The notes: a model not told the origin generated them from the letters alone. Positions 51,180 through 60,115 are shown, counted from the first letter of the stretch. The stretch: DNA of 64,000 nucleotides from Tsukamurella tyrosinosolvens (GCF_900104775.1 NZ_FNSA01000003.1:2852001-2916000); one strand, 5' to 3'. Numbers and translations are program-made.

Positions 51180-52177
51180 CAGCGGATCCCGCGGCCCCGG
51201 GCCTGGAGGTCGACGTCACCGTCGCAGACCGGGGCGTCGACGCGGCGTTCGCGGTGCCGCAGGGGCGGACCCTGGCCCTGCTCGGCCCCAACGGCACGGG
51301 CAAGTCGACCGTGGCGGGCGCCGTCGCGGGCCTGGTGCGCCCCGGCTCCGGCCGGATCGCCGTCGGCGGACGGACGGTGTTCGACGACGCGACGTGGGTG
51401 CCCGCGCATCGTCGGCGGGTGGCGCTGCTGGGCCAGACCGCGCGGCTGTTCCCGCACCTGCGGGTGCGCGCGAACGTGGCCTTCGCGCCGCGCAGCGCGG
51501 GGGCGGACCGTCGGGCCGCGGCGGCCGCGGCCGACCACTGGCTCGAGGCCGTCGGGGCCGATCACCTCGCGGACCGGCGGCCGACCGAACTGAGCGGCGG
51601 GCAGGCGCAGCGCGTCGCGCTGGCCCGGGCGCTCGCCGCGGAACCGGAGGTGCTCCTGCTCGACGAGCCGCTCTCCGCCCTCGACGTCTCCGCGCGGGCC
51701 GAGGTGCGCGCGCTGCTGCGCGCGCTGCTACGGGACCGGACCTGCGTCCTGATCACGCACGACGCCGCCGACGTGGTGTCCCTCGCCGACGAGGCGGCGG
51801 TCCTCGAGGGCGGGCGGGTCGCCGATCACCGTCCCGCGGCCGAGCTGCTGCTCTCCCCGGCGACGCCGTTCGCCGCCCGGCTGGCGGGGATGAACCTGCT
51901 GCCGGACGGCGAAGGGGTGTGGGTGTTCCCGCCGGACGCGGTGCGCGTCGACGGGCCCGACGGTGCCGGGCGGCCCGGCACGGTGGTCGAGGTGACGGTG
52001 GCGGGCGGGCACTGCCGCGTGACCGCCGCCGTCGAGGACGGGACCGCGCTGGTCGCGGAGCTCCCGGCGGAGCGCTACCGGGATCTGCATCCCGGCGACG
52101 CCGTCCGGCTGCGCCCCGACCCGGCGCGGGCCCGGCGGGCGGCTACTGCTCGTCCGGCTGCGCCGGATCCTCGGTAG
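51176..52177 (+). CDS. modC: Molybdate ABC transporter ATP-binding protein ModC
   Basis: The protein has 333 aa; its ATG overlaps the modB stop. Walker A is GPNGTGKST (near 37-45), the signature [16 protein letters not shown], Walker B LLLDEP with the D-loop ALD, and the switch HD in [11 protein letters not shown]-terminal TOBE-like domain ([21 protein letters not shown]...) would bind molybdate for feedback. It energises import through ModB. Its last 35 bp overlap the convergent padR gene. Confidence 0.92.
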   Translation: MTADPAAPGLEVDVTVADRGVDAAFAVPQGRTLALLGPNGTGKSTVAGAVAGLVRPGSGRIAVGGRTVFDDATWVPAHRRRVALLGQTARLFPHLRVRANVAFAPRSAGADRRAAAAAADHWLEAVGADHLADRRPTELSGGQAQRVALARALAAEPEVLLLDEPLSALDVSARAEVRALLRALLRDRTCVLITHDAADVVSLADEAAVLEGGRVADHRPAAELLLSPATPFAARLAGMNLLPDGEGVWVFPPDAVRVDGPDGAGRPGTVVEVTVAGGHCRVTAAVEDGTALVAELPAERYRDLHPGDAVRLRPDPARARRAATARPAAPDPR

Positions 52178-52853
52178 CCGCGGCGGGGGGCGTGCGGTCC
52201 ACGCCGGCGAGCAGCAGGTAGACCTGCTTGATCGCGTCGCCGAGGATGGTGTCGACCGCAGCCGTCTGTTCGGCGTTGCCGGTGCGCGCCACCCGGCGGG
52301 TGACCTCGTGCAGCTCGCGGAGCGTCTCGCGGAGGTGGCCGCGCTCGGCCGAGCCGCCGTCGAAGCCGGCGAACGGGTCCGGCGCGTCGGCGAGGGTGGT
52401 CGCGATGTACTCGCGCCCCGCGTCGGTGAGCGTGGCGACCTTGCGGCCGTTCTCCCGCTCGATGGTGATCAGTCCCTCGTCCTCGAGCTGGCTGAGCGTG
52501 GGGTAGATGGCGCCGGGGCTGGGCTTCCACGCCCCGGCCGTGCGCTCCTCGATCGAGGAGACGAGCTGGTAGCCGTGCATGGGCTCGGCCTCCAGGAGCT
52601 TGAGGACCGCGATCCGGACGTCGCCGCGCTGGACGCCGCGGCGTCCGCGGCCGCGGTGGCCGCCCCGTCCGTGCCCGCCGGGACCACCCGGTCCTCCGGG
52701 GCCGAACGGACCGGGGCCGCCGGGACCGAAGCCGGGCCCACCGGGGAAACCGCCCTGCCGGAACCGGCCGTCGAAGCGGCCCTCGAACCGGTCATCGCAG
52801 GTGCGGGCGCCGCGGCCCTCGAAACGCTGATCATCGTGAGTGTGCCTACGCAT
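52143..52853 (-). CDS. PadR-family transcriptional regulator
   Basis: The protein has 236 aa from the ATG at 52853 (AAAGGAG upstream). A Gly/Pro/Arg-rich N-terminus of about 75 residues precedes the PadR winged helix: VRIAVLKLLEAEPMHGYQLVSSIEERTAGAWKPSPGAIYPTLSQLEDEGLITIERENGRK. A dimerisation helix region and an acidic tail follow. The Gly-rich extension is seen in actinobacterial PadR proteins linked to membrane stress, but its role is unknown. A perfect palindrome upstream suggests autoregulation. It is convergent with modC. Confidence 0.88.
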   Translation of the reverse strand: MRRHTHDDQRFEGRGARTCDDRFEGRFDGRFRQGGFPGGPGFGPGGPGPFGPGGPGGPGGHGRGGHRGRGRRGVQRGDVRIAVLKLLEAEPMHGYQLVSSIEERTAGAWKPSPGAIYPTLSQLEDEGLITIERENGRKVATLTDAGREYIATTLADAPDPFAGFDGGSAERGHLRETLRELHEVTRRVARTGNAEQTAAVDTILGDAIKQVYLLLAGVDRTPPAAATEDPAQPDEQ

Positions 52854-52909
52854 GGTGGCACTCCTTTCGGTAGGGGGTCGCATGTTTCGCGACCCGATGC
52901 GTTCACGAT

Positions 52910-52921
52910 ATATCGCGATAT
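52910..52921. promoter_or_regulatory. Palindromic operator upstream of padR
   Basis: ATATCGCGATAT is a perfect 12-bp palindrome 57 bp before the padR start, in an otherwise GC-rich region. AT-rich palindromes of this kind are typical PadR binding sites. Confidence 0.6.
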
Positions 52922-53000
52922 GTTCTTTGGCAACCCCCGGAAACGACGAAGCCCCCGCCCGGATTCCGGACGGGGACTTCGAGGAGCGAAGATCTGCTGG

Positions 53001-53873
53001 TCAGGCCTTCTCGGCCGCGATGCGCGCCAGGACGGCCTGCGCGAATTTCTCCGCGCCGCCGTCGAGCCGCTCGAGGTGCAGATCGGGCTGGACGACCTGG
53101 ACCTCGAGGATCACGGGCGCCCCGTCGGGCGTCCGCACGATGTCGATCCGCACGTACAGGGGCGGGTTCGCCGGGTCGATCGGCTTGAGCGCGGCCTCGG
53201 CGACGGCGCGCTCGGCATCGGTCGGCTCCGCGTCCACGAGCACCTCGGCGGGGCGACCCTCGACGGGCTCGGCGTTGACCTCGGCGGCGAGGTCGCGACC
53301 GAAGGCGTGGCTGTACTCGCCACCGATGTAGACCAGCGAGATGCCGCCGGCCTCGACCGAGTACGGGAAGACCATGACGCTGCTGCCGGAGGCCTTGATC
53401 TCCTCGAGCTTGGCGCGGCTCGCGTCGTCGTCGCCGGGGCCGAAGCGGAAGGACTGCGCGAGGCCGCCGCTGATCGACGGGCGCACGACGTGGTCGGTGC
53501 CGAGGTAGTCGTGATCCAGCGTGGCGTCGTGCACCGTGATGAACTGCGTCGGCACGATCGGGATGCCCTCGGACTCGTAGTCGCGCAGGTACCGCTTGTC
53601 GGCGTACCAGCGGACCAGGGGCTCGGGGTTGAGCACGAGCGACTGCGCGGCGGCGCGCCACGCCCACCCCAGGAAGTCGTCGTAGCGCTGCGCGTAGTCC
53701 CAGGCGCCGGCGATCACGACCGCGTCGAACTGCTCCCAGTCGACGGCGGAATCGGACCACACGGCCGCCTCGGCCTCGTGACCGGCGGCGCGCAGGGCGG
53801 CGAGGATCTCCTGGCCGCGGTCGTCGGTGTCCGGCTGCGCCGCGGAGGTGGCAAGAGCGATTCGGTACGTCAC
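53001..53873 (-). CDS. ATP-grasp superfamily ligase-like protein
   Basis: The protein has 290 aa from a GTG at 53873, which lies 6 nt after a CATACT box (53885-53880) and is probably leaderless; an ATG at 53894 lies upstream of that box. The ATP-grasp fold shows PEPLVRWYADKRYLRDYESEGIPIVPT, then VVRPSISGGLAQSFRF, VMVFPYSVEAGGISLVYIGG and VRIDIVRTPDGAPVILEVQVVQPDL, containing the conserved metal-binding Glu/Gln region. It resembles RimK/DdlA-like and DcsG-type ligases that join a carboxylate to an amine. The substrate is unknown. It is a single gene. Confidence 0.75.
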   Translation of the reverse strand: MTYRIALATSAAQPDTDDRGQEILAALRAAGHEAEAAVWSDSAVDWEQFDAVVIAGAWDYAQRYDDFLGWAWRAAAQSLVLNPEPLVRWYADKRYLRDYESEGIPIVPTQFITVHDATLDHDYLGTDHVVRPSISGGLAQSFRFGPGDDDASRAKLEEIKASGSSVMVFPYSVEAGGISLVYIGGEYSHAFGRDLAAEVNAEPVEGRPAEVLVDAEPTDAERAVAEAALKPIDPANPPLYVRIDIVRTPDGAPVILEVQVVQPDLHLERLDGGAEKFAQAVLARIAAEKA

Positions 53874-53965
53874 GCCGGACAGTATGGCAGCCATCGGAGC
53901 GCCACCGTGGCGACACCCGCGCGAACTGCGCCGTACACCGGCGCCGAGACGATACGCTGGGCGCT

Positions 53966-54484
53966 GTGAGGGGAGATTTGCACGTGCACATCGAGACGGC
54001 TCGCCTGCACCTCTCCCCTGCCACCGGTGCTGTCGGCGACGCCGACGGACGGTTCCACATCGTCGACCGGCACAGTCGCCGCCCCTTGGGCCGGATCGCG
54101 CTGCGCGCCTCCCGGCACAGCCGAGTCCGCGGCCTGGAGCTGAGTTACGCGGTCGCGGAGGCGCACCGTCGACGAGGTTTCTGCGCCGAGGCGGCGCACG
54201 CCCTCGTGGGCCACGCCCTCGAACACGGCCTCACCGGCCGCGTCTACGCCTCCACCGCGTGGTCGAACCTCGCCTCGCGGCGCGTACTCGCGGGCCTGGG
54301 CATGCAGCAACTGGACATCGCGATGCTGGACTGGGAGTCGCTACAGGGCGACGTGGACCTCGGCGCCGAGTCCGAGGCCGACCTCACGCCGTACGCGCGG
54401 GTGGAGTACGAGCTCCATCGTGCGGATTGGCTGGCGCGCCTGGCCGCGGAGCGCCCGCCGTTCCGCGCTGCTCGCCCCGCTTGA
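53966..54484 (+). CDS. GNAT-family acetyltransferase
   Basis: The protein has 172 aa from a GTG at 53966, 9 nt after a TACGCT box. A RimJ/RimL-like GNAT fold is seen: IETARLHLSP, LELSYAVAEAHRRRGFCAEAAHALVGHAL (acetyl-CoA loop, with RRGFCAEA as the Q/RxxGxG/A-like motif) and ASTAWSNLASRRVLAGLGM, the N-x-x-S motif. It probably acetylates an amino group of a small molecule or protein. The last 101 bp overlap the convergent EamA gene. Confidence 0.8.
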   Translation: MRGDLHVHIETARLHLSPATGAVGDADGRFHIVDRHSRRPLGRIALRASRHSRVRGLELSYAVAEAHRRRGFCAEAAHALVGHALEHGLTGRVYASTAWSNLASRRVLAGLGMQQLDIAMLDWESLQGDVDLGAESEADLTPYARVEYELHRADWLARLAAERPPFRAARPA

Positions 54485-55403
54485 CGGCGATCACCCCCGC
54501 GACGATCGCGACGGCGCCGACGATCTGGACCGGGGTCAGCGCCTCGCCCAGCATGAGCCAGGCCACGACGCCCGAGGCGATGACCTCGGAGAAGCCGAGG
54601 AACGACGCCAGCGTGGGGCCCACCATGTTGATGGCGAGGATCCCCGCGACGTACGCCAGGCCGGTGGCGACGGCACCGATCACGACGGCGGGCACCCACC
54701 ACGGGGTGGTGCCGAGGCCGCCGAGCACGACGGGGGCGGTCGAGATGCGCACGGGCGTGATGCCGGCGAGAGACGTCAGGGACAGGACGACCGCGCCGAC
54801 GAGCAGGCCGCCGACGGCCAGCGCGAGCTGGTCGACCGCGGGCTTGGCGCCCTCGATGCTCGCGACGTCGATGTCGTCGGCCCGGGTGCCGTCCTCGGCG
54901 AGCAGGAAATACGCGGCGAGGCCGACGAGCGAGACGAAGGCCCAGGCGAGGCCGATCGGGGTGACGACGGCACCGCCGGAGGCCGCGCCGACGACCGCGA
55001 CCAGGCCGGCGACGGCGAGCGCGGCGCCGAGGACGGTGCGCAGGGTGGGGCGCCGCCCGAACCGGGCCCACAGGTACACCAGCACCAGCAGCGGCGCGGA
55101 GAACTCGATGAGCAGCGCGACGGTGACCGACATGTGCGCGATCGCGTTGAAGTACGCGAGCTGGACGCCGATCACGGCGAGCAGCCCGTACGCCAGCACC
55201 GTGAACGGCGCGTACCGCAGCGTCGCCAGGCGGGCCCGCCCGACGATGAGCATCGGGATGAGCGTCACGATCGCCGCGATCCAGATGCGCACCAGCACGA
55301 CGCCTGCCGGGCTCCATCCCGCGGCGAGCAGCGGCTTGCCGAACGGGCCGGACATCGCGAAGGCGAAACCCGACAGTAGTGCGATTGCGATTCCCCGACC
55401 CAT
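54384..55403 (-). CDS. EamA-family (DMT) transporter
   Basis: The protein has 339 aa; GGAGGTGA precedes the ATG. Ten hydrophobic helices form two EamA repeats, with the first starting IAIALLSGFAFAMSGPFGKPLLAAGWSP and the second ending SGVVAWLMLGEALTPVQIVGAVAIVAGVIAVKRG, the typical E-in-GE motif. A charged linker (LAEDGTRADDIDVASIEGAKP) separates the halves. It probably exports a metabolite. It is divergent from the CGNR regulator, which may control it. Confidence 0.88.
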   Translation of the reverse strand: MGRGIAIALLSGFAFAMSGPFGKPLLAAGWSPAGVVLVRIWIAAIVTLIPMLIVGRARLATLRYAPFTVLAYGLLAVIGVQLAYFNAIAHMSVTVALLIEFSAPLLVLVYLWARFGRRPTLRTVLGAALAVAGLVAVVGAASGGAVVTPIGLAWAFVSLVGLAAYFLLAEDGTRADDIDVASIEGAKPAVDQLALAVGGLLVGAVVLSLTSLAGITPVRISTAPVVLGGLGTTPWWVPAVVIGAVATGLAYVAGILAINMVGPTLASFLGFSEVIASGVVAWLMLGEALTPVQIVGAVAIVAGVIAVKRGEQRGTAGAPRPGAPANPHDGARTPPARTA

Positions 55404-55487
55404 GCGTCACCTCCATGTATGCGCGATTCGTAAGGAGTCAAGTGAAGTACACTAGTGACAGTAGCGGCCACCGCCGTAAGGAGTCAA

Positions 55488-56057
55488 ATGAAATTCGCAC
55501 ATGACACGGAGCCGTCCCTGCTCATGGCGGCCGACCTGGTGAACACCGACTACGGCGACGAGGAACGGCTCGGCACCGTCGAGGCCCTCAAGGAGTACCT
55601 GCGCCGGCACGAGTTCACGGGCTGGAGCAGCGCCGCGGCGCGCGACGTGGCCCCGATCCACGACCTGCGCGCCGAGTTGACGCGCGTCTTCGCCGCGCAG
55701 CACCCCGACGCCGTGGCCGGGATCGTCAACGAGATGCTCGCGGCGACGCCGCAGCAGCCCCGGCTCACCCGGCACGGCAGCTGGGACTGGCACCTGCACT
55801 TCATCGACGACGACGCGCCGATCCCCGTGCGTGTCCGGGTGGAGTGCGCGATGGCCCTCGTCGACCTGGTCCGCAGCGGCAACGTCGACCGGCTCAAGAC
55901 CTGCGCGGCGGACGATTGTGACCGAGTTCTCGTGGACCTGTCGAAGAACCGCTCGCGGCGCTTCTGCACCGAGGGGAACTGCGGCAATCGGACGCACGTC
56001 GCCGCCTACCGGGAGCGGCGCGCGACGAGTTCCGGTATGCGGCGCGACGAGAGTTGA
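55488..56057 (+). CDS. CGNR zinc-finger transcriptional regulator
   Basis: The protein has 189 aa from the ATG at 55488 (AAGGAG at 55478-55483). The N-terminal ABATE-type stress-sensor domain begins SLLMAADLVNTDY, and the C-terminal CGNR zinc finger reads CAADDCDRVLVDLSKNRSRRFCTEGNCGNR, with its Cys residues and the terminal CGNR intact. Such proteins repress nearby transporters. It is divergent from the EamA gene with an 84-bp spacer that carries a TACACT box, a CACTAGTG palindrome and a duplicated ribosome-binding site. Confidence 0.88.
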   Translation: MKFAHDTEPSLLMAADLVNTDYGDEERLGTVEALKEYLRRHEFTGWSSAAARDVAPIHDLRAELTRVFAAQHPDAVAGIVNEMLAATPQQPRLTRHGSWDWHLHFIDDDAPIPVRVRVECAMALVDLVRSGNVDRLKTCAADDCDRVLVDLSKNRSRRFCTEGNCGNRTHVAAYRERRATSSGMRRDES

Positions 56058-56128
56058 GCAGGCGACTACGGTAGGACTGCACACGCCGGGGATCCCGGCT
56101 TCGACGCGAACCAGGAGCGACGAGAGTA

Positions 56129-57589
56129 ATGAGCGAGGCAGCGCACCGCCACAGGGTGGTCGTCATCGGATCGGGGTTCGGCGGCCTCTTCGGCACGCGC
56201 GCCCTCAAGCGCACGGACGTCGACGTGACGATGATCGCGAAGACGACCCATCACCTGTTCCAGCCGCTGCTGTACCAAGTCGCGACGGGCATCCTCTCCG
56301 AGGGCGAGATCGCCCCCGCCACCCGCATGATCCTGCGCAAGCAGCGCAACGCCGAAGTGCTGCTGGGCGAGGTCACCGATATCGACCTCGAGAACCGCAC
56401 GGTCACGAGCCGCCTGCTCGAGCGCGTCACGGTGACCCCGTTCGACAGCCTCATCGTGGCCGCGGGCGCCGATCAGTCGTACTTCGGCAACGACCAGTTC
56501 GCCGAGTTCGCGCCCGGCATGAAGACCATCGACGACGCTCTCGAGCTGCGCGGCCGCATCCTCGGCGCCTTCGAGCAGGCCGAGCTCTCGCACGACCACG
56601 AGGAGCGCATGCGCCTGCTCACCTTCGTGGTGATCGGCGCCGGCCCCACCGGCGTCGAGCTGGCCGGGCAGATCGCCGAGATGTCGGACAACACGCTCAA
56701 GGGCGCGTTCCGCAACATCGACCCCACCGAGGCGCGCGTAATCCTCCTCGACGCCGCCCCGGCCGTGCTTCCGCCGATGGGCGAGAAGCTGGGCACCATG
56801 GCCGCGAAGCGGCTGGAGAAGATGGGCGTCGAGATCCAGCTCAACGCGATGGTCGTCGACGTCGACGCCGACGGCCTCGTGGTCAAGGAGAAGGACGGTA
56901 CCGAGCGGCGCATCGAGGCGCAGTGCAAGGTGTGGTCCGCCGGCGTCGCCGCGAGCAAGCTGGGCAAGATCCTCGCCGATCAGTCGGGCGCCGAGACCGA
57001 CCGCGCCGGCCGCGTCCGCGTGCTGCCCGACCTCACCATTCCGGGCAACCCGAACGTCTTCGTCGTCGGCGACATGATGCTGGTCGACGGTGTCCCCGGC
57101 ATGGCGCAGGGCGCCATCCAGGGCGCGACGTACGCCGCGAAGGCGATCAAGGCCGGCCTCGAGGGGCAGTCCCCCGCCGAGCGCAAGCCCTTCAAGTACT
57201 TCGACAAGGGCTCGATGGCCACCGTCTCGCGCGCCAGCGCCGTGGCGAAGGTCGGCAAGCTCGAGTTCGGCGGCTTCCTCGCCTGGCTCGGCTGGCTCGC
57301 GCTGCACCTCTGGTACATCGTGGGCTACCAGAACCGCGTCATCACGCTGACGTCGTGGGCGATCACTTTCCTCACCAACAAGCGCGGCCAGATGACCATC
57401 ACCGAGCAGCAGGTCTACGCCCGCACGGCGCTCGACGCGCTGCAGACCGGCGCGAAGCCCGCGATCCCGCCGGTGCACACCAGTTCGCCGACCAAGGCGC
57501 TCCCGAAGGCCGCGCCCACGGCGGACGTCCAGGTCGAGGCCCCGGGCGCACCGTCGGCCGCGGCGGACAAGGCCGAGAAGGCGGGCTGA
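56129..57589 (+). CDS. ndh: Type II NADH dehydrogenase Ndh
   Basis: The protein has 486 aa. The FAD fold starts VVVIGSGFGGLFGTRAL (near 9-25), and the second dinucleotide fold VVIGAGPTGVELAGQIAEM binds NADH. VFVVGDMMLVDGVPGMAQGAIQGA is the FAD-contacting segment and LAWLGWLALHLWYIVGY a C-terminal hydrophobic membrane-association stretch. It passes electrons from NADH to menaquinone without pumping protons. It matches mycobacterial ndh (Rv1854c) in size and in its neighbourhood. A strong terminator follows. Confidence 0.93.
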   Translation: MSEAAHRHRVVVIGSGFGGLFGTRALKRTDVDVTMIAKTTHHLFQPLLYQVATGILSEGEIAPATRMILRKQRNAEVLLGEVTDIDLENRTVTSRLLERVTVTPFDSLIVAAGADQSYFGNDQFAEFAPGMKTIDDALELRGRILGAFEQAELSHDHEERMRLLTFVVIGAGPTGVELAGQIAEMSDNTLKGAFRNIDPTEARVILLDAAPAVLPPMGEKLGTMAAKRLEKMGVEIQLNAMVVDVDADGLVVKEKDGTERRIEAQCKVWSAGVAASKLGKILADQSGAETDRAGRVRVLPDLTIPGNPNVFVVGDMMLVDGVPGMAQGAIQGATYAAKAIKAGLEGQSPAERKPFKYFDKGSMATVSRASAVAKVGKLEFGGFLAWLGWLALHLWYIVGYQNRVITLTSWAITFLTNKRGQMTITEQQVYARTALDALQTGAKPAIPPVHTSSPTKALPKAAPTADVQVEAPGAPSAAADKAEKAG

Positions 57590-57620
57590 CACCCGCCCGG
57601 TTCGCACCGGCACGAACGCA

Positions 57621-57657
57621 GACGAGCGCGCCACCCGTTGCGGGTGGCGCGCTCGTC
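57621..57657. terminator. Bidirectional hairpin terminator
   Basis: A perfect 17-bp stem (57621-57637 with 57641-57657) with a TTG loop between ndh and the convergent thioesterase. Confidence 0.85.
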
Positions 57658-57673
57658 GCGTTCCGGGGTGACG

Positions 57674-58099
57674 CTAGGCGTCGATGTTCTGCAGGCGCAC
57701 CTGGCCGCGCGCGACGGCCTTGCCGTCCTCGGAGTCGATCTCCACGAGCCACAGCTGCTGCCGGCGGCCGCGATGGATCGGGGTCGACCGGATCGACAGG
57801 ACGCCGCTGGAGAGCGCGCGCAGGAAGTCGGTGTTGTTGTTCACGCCGACCACGTGCCCGGCGCCGCCCAGCCACACCACGCCCGAGACGCTGGCGACCG
57901 ACTCGACGATCGCGCAGTACACGCCGCCGTGGGTGATGCCGAACGGCTGGTGCAGCTCGGGCCGCAGGGTGAGCGTCGCCTCCACGCCGTCGGCCGTGAC
58001 GGCCGTGTACTCGAGGCCGAGGATCGTGTCGAAACCGGCGGTGCCACCGGTGAGGATCTGGTCGATGGCCTGCTGCTGTCCGGGTGTCGGTTGCGTCAT
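57674..58099 (-). CDS. PaaI-family thioesterase
   Basis: The protein has 141 aa. It is a hot-dog fold of the PaaI group: LRPELHQPFGITHGGVYCAIVESVASVSGVV, with the HGG segment that positions the catalytic Asp/Glu, then NNTDFLRALSSGVLSIRSTPIHRGRRQQLWLVEI. It hydrolyses aromatic or fatty acyl-CoA. The equivalent in M. tuberculosis is probably Rv1847, which lies beside BlaI as here. Confidence 0.85.
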   Translation of the reverse strand: MTQPTPGQQQAIDQILTGGTAGFDTILGLEYTAVTADGVEATLTLRPELHQPFGITHGGVYCAIVESVASVSGVVWLGGAGHVVGVNNNTDFLRALSSGVLSIRSTPIHRGRRQQLWLVEIDSEDGKAVARGQVRLQNIDA

Positions 58100-58231
58100 G
58101 GAAACACCCTAGAACCGGGCGCCGTCGGGCCGATCCCCGGGCCGGACCATCCGGGGCGGGACCGAAGATCCGGGACGGGGTCGGGGTAGACCCCGATGCG
58201 CGGCGGGGCGCCGCGCGGGCACTGTGGAGAC

Positions 58232-58459
58232 ATGACCGAGAACTCGCCCTTCGCCCAGACCCCCTACACCCCGGCCCCGCAGAAGCGCTTCGCCCGCGAC
58301 GTCCAGAACAACTGGATCGGCGGCGTGTGCGCGGGCATCGCCCGCTACTTCGGCATCGACGCGACGCTCGTCCGCGTGCTGTTCGTGGTGTCCTGCCTGC
58401 TGCCCGGCCCGCAGTTCCTGCTGTACCTGCTGCTCTGGCTCGTGATGCCCAAGGACTGA
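58232..58459 (+). CDS. PspC-domain membrane protein
   Basis: The protein has 75 aa from the ATG at 58232. A Pro-rich head is followed by the PspC signature KRFARDVQNNWIGGVCAGIARYFGIDATLVRVLFVV and a second hydrophobic part LLYLLLWLVMPKD. PspC proteins act in envelope stress responses. It is a short single-gene unit with its own terminator. Confidence 0.88.
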   Translation: MTENSPFAQTPYTPAPQKRFARDVQNNWIGGVCAGIARYFGIDATLVRVLFVVSCLLPGPQFLLYLLLWLVMPKD

Positions 58460-58492
58460 TTCGCGACGGACCGCGTCGCGGAGAAAGAAGTC

Positions 58493-58529
58493 GGCGGGTC
58501 CGGGGGCTCAGCCATCCCCCGGACCCGCC
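58493..58529. terminator. Hairpin terminator after pspC
   Basis: A perfect 14-bp stem (58493-58506 with 58516-58529) with a 9-nt loop, 34 nt after the PspC stop. Confidence 0.85.
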
Positions 58530-58667
58530 GTGGCACAGACCGGCGGATTACTGCAGCCCTCAGTTCGCGTCACGGTCCGATGTGGTTTCGGTGTCGCTCT
58601 CGGCGACGAGACCTACTCTAGGACAGGCTCCCCTAACTTAGCAAGCCCTCATCGATGTGGCGTGGAT

Positions 58668-58684
58668 TACGACGGGCCGTCGTA
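58668..58684. promoter_or_regulatory. Candidate BlaI operator
   Basis: The inverted repeat TACGAC-gggcc-GTCGTA lies 34 bp before the BlaI start. BlaI/MecI repressors bind dyads of TACnnn/nnnGTA type and control their own operon, so this is the natural autoregulatory site. Confidence 0.5.
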
Positions 58685-58717
58685 GCGATGTGGACCATCC
58701 CGAGTAGAATCGGAGCA

Positions 58718-59104
58718 ATGGCGGCATTGGGAGATCTCGAACGCGCGGTCATGGACCATCTTTGGGCGTCCACAGAACCGCAGACCGTGCGACAGGTGCA
58801 CGAGTCGCTCGCCGCTGACCGCGAACTCGCGTACACCACCGTGATGACGGTGCTGCAGCGGCTCGCGAAGAAGAAGCTGGTGAGCCAGATCCGCACGGAC
58901 CGTGCGCATCGCTACGCCGCGAGCTTCGGCCGCGACGAGCTCGTCGCCGACCTCATGTTCGACGCGCTGGCACAGGCCGAGAGCTCGCGCGAGGCCGCGC
59001 TCGTGCACTTCGTGGAGCGCGTCGGCGCCGACGAGGCGCAGGCCCTGCGCCGCGCGCTGGCCAAGCTCGAGGCCGGCGACGCCGGCCGTCGCGCCGAGCC
59101 CTGA
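58718..59104 (+). CDS. blaI: BlaI/MecI-family repressor
   Basis: The protein has 128 aa. The winged helix reads LGDLERAVMDHLWASTEPQTVRQVHESLAADRELAYTTVMTVLQRLAKKKLVSQIRTDRAHRY, which matches BlaI of mycobacteria (Rv1846c); a C-terminal dimerisation helix region follows. It probably represses the M56 peptidase gene 21 bp downstream and possibly a beta-lactamase or respiratory genes elsewhere. GGAG lies only 2 nt before the ATG, so translation may be weak. Confidence 0.9.
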   Translation: MAALGDLERAVMDHLWASTEPQTVRQVHESLAADRELAYTTVMTVLQRLAKKKLVSQIRTDRAHRYAASFGRDELVADLMFDALAQAESSREAALVHFVERVGADEAQALRRALAKLEAGDAGRRAEP

Positions 59105-59125
59105 TCACCAAGTAGGCTCGTCCTC

Positions 59126-60067
59126 ATGGCGGCCTTCATCTTCGGAGCGCTGGCCCTGCTGCTCGCGGGGCCGGTGCCCCTCTGGCTCTCCCGTGCCGCC
59201 TGGCCGCTGCGCGCACCCCGCGCCGCCCTCGTGCTGTGGCAGGCGATCGCCCTGGCCGCCGTGCTCTCCGCGTTCAGCGCCGGCCTGGTCATCGCGAGCC
59301 GCCTGCTCGTGCCCGGGCCCGACGGCCGGCCCACCACGAACCCGATCGACGAGATCCGGCAGCTCGGCCTCGTCCCGTGGATCGTGGCCGTGGTGGCCTT
59401 CGCCCTCACGCTGCTCATCGGCGCCCGGCTCATCACGTCGACCGTCCGGCTCGCGATCCGCACGCGCAGGCGCCGCGCCCGGCACCGCACCGTCGTCGAC
59501 ATCCTGTCCCACGCGGTCGACGGTGACCACCCCGTCTCCAGCGCCGACCTGCGCGTTCTCGGCGTCGACCAGCCCCTGGCGTACTGCCTCCCGGGCCTGC
59601 GGCACCGCGTGGTGCTCAGCGTCGGCACGATCAATCAGCTCAGCCACGAGGAGCTGACCGCCGTCCTCGCGCACGAGCGAGCGCACCTGCGGTCGCGGCA
59701 CGATCTGGTGCTCGAGGCCTTCACGGCGGTCCACCACGCCTTCCCCAAGTTCGTCCGCTCGTCGGCCGCGCTCGACTCGGTGAAGCTGCTGGTCGAGCTC
59801 CTCGCCGACGACGAGGCCGTCGCCGCCGCCGGCCCCCTCCCCCTCGCCAACGCCCTGGTCACCTGCGCGCAGAGCCCCGCGCCGCGCGGCGCCCTCGCGG
59901 TCGGCGCGACCGGCACCGTCGTGCGGGTCGAACGGCTGTCGATGCCCCCCGCCAGCAACCTGTTCAGCGCGTCCGTCTACCTGCTCGCGGGCCTGATCCT
60001 GGTGGTGCCCACCGTCGCCGTCGCGGTGCCCTGGCTCACCGAGCTCTCCCGCCTCCTGCTGCACTGA
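59126..60067 (+). CDS. M56-family (BlaR1-like) membrane metallopeptidase
   Basis: The protein has 313 aa. Helices near 3-22, 35-60 and 77-105, a cytoplasmic basic loop (RTRRRRARHR), then the zinc site HERAH in LTAVLAHERAHLRSRHDLVLEAF and the downstream DDEAV acidic residue, and a final helix near 290-310. There is no penicillin-binding sensor domain, so like Rv1845c it is a short BlaR1 that probably cleaves BlaI in response to an unknown signal. It directly follows blaI. Confidence 0.88.
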   Translation: MAAFIFGALALLLAGPVPLWLSRAAWPLRAPRAALVLWQAIALAAVLSAFSAGLVIASRLLVPGPDGRPTTNPIDEIRQLGLVPWIVAVVAFALTLLIGARLITSTVRLAIRTRRRRARHRTVVDILSHAVDGDHPVSSADLRVLGVDQPLAYCLPGLRHRVVLSVGTINQLSHEELTAVLAHERAHLRSRHDLVLEAFTAVHHAFPKFVRSSAALDSVKLLVELLADDEAVAAAGPLPLANALVTCAQSPAPRGALAVGATGTVVRVERLSMPPASNLFSASVYLLAGLILVVPTVAVAVPWLTELSRLLLH

Positions 60068-60115
60068 TTCCGCGCCGGTACGCTGGGCGCCTCAGGGGAG
60101 AGTGAGGAGACCACC

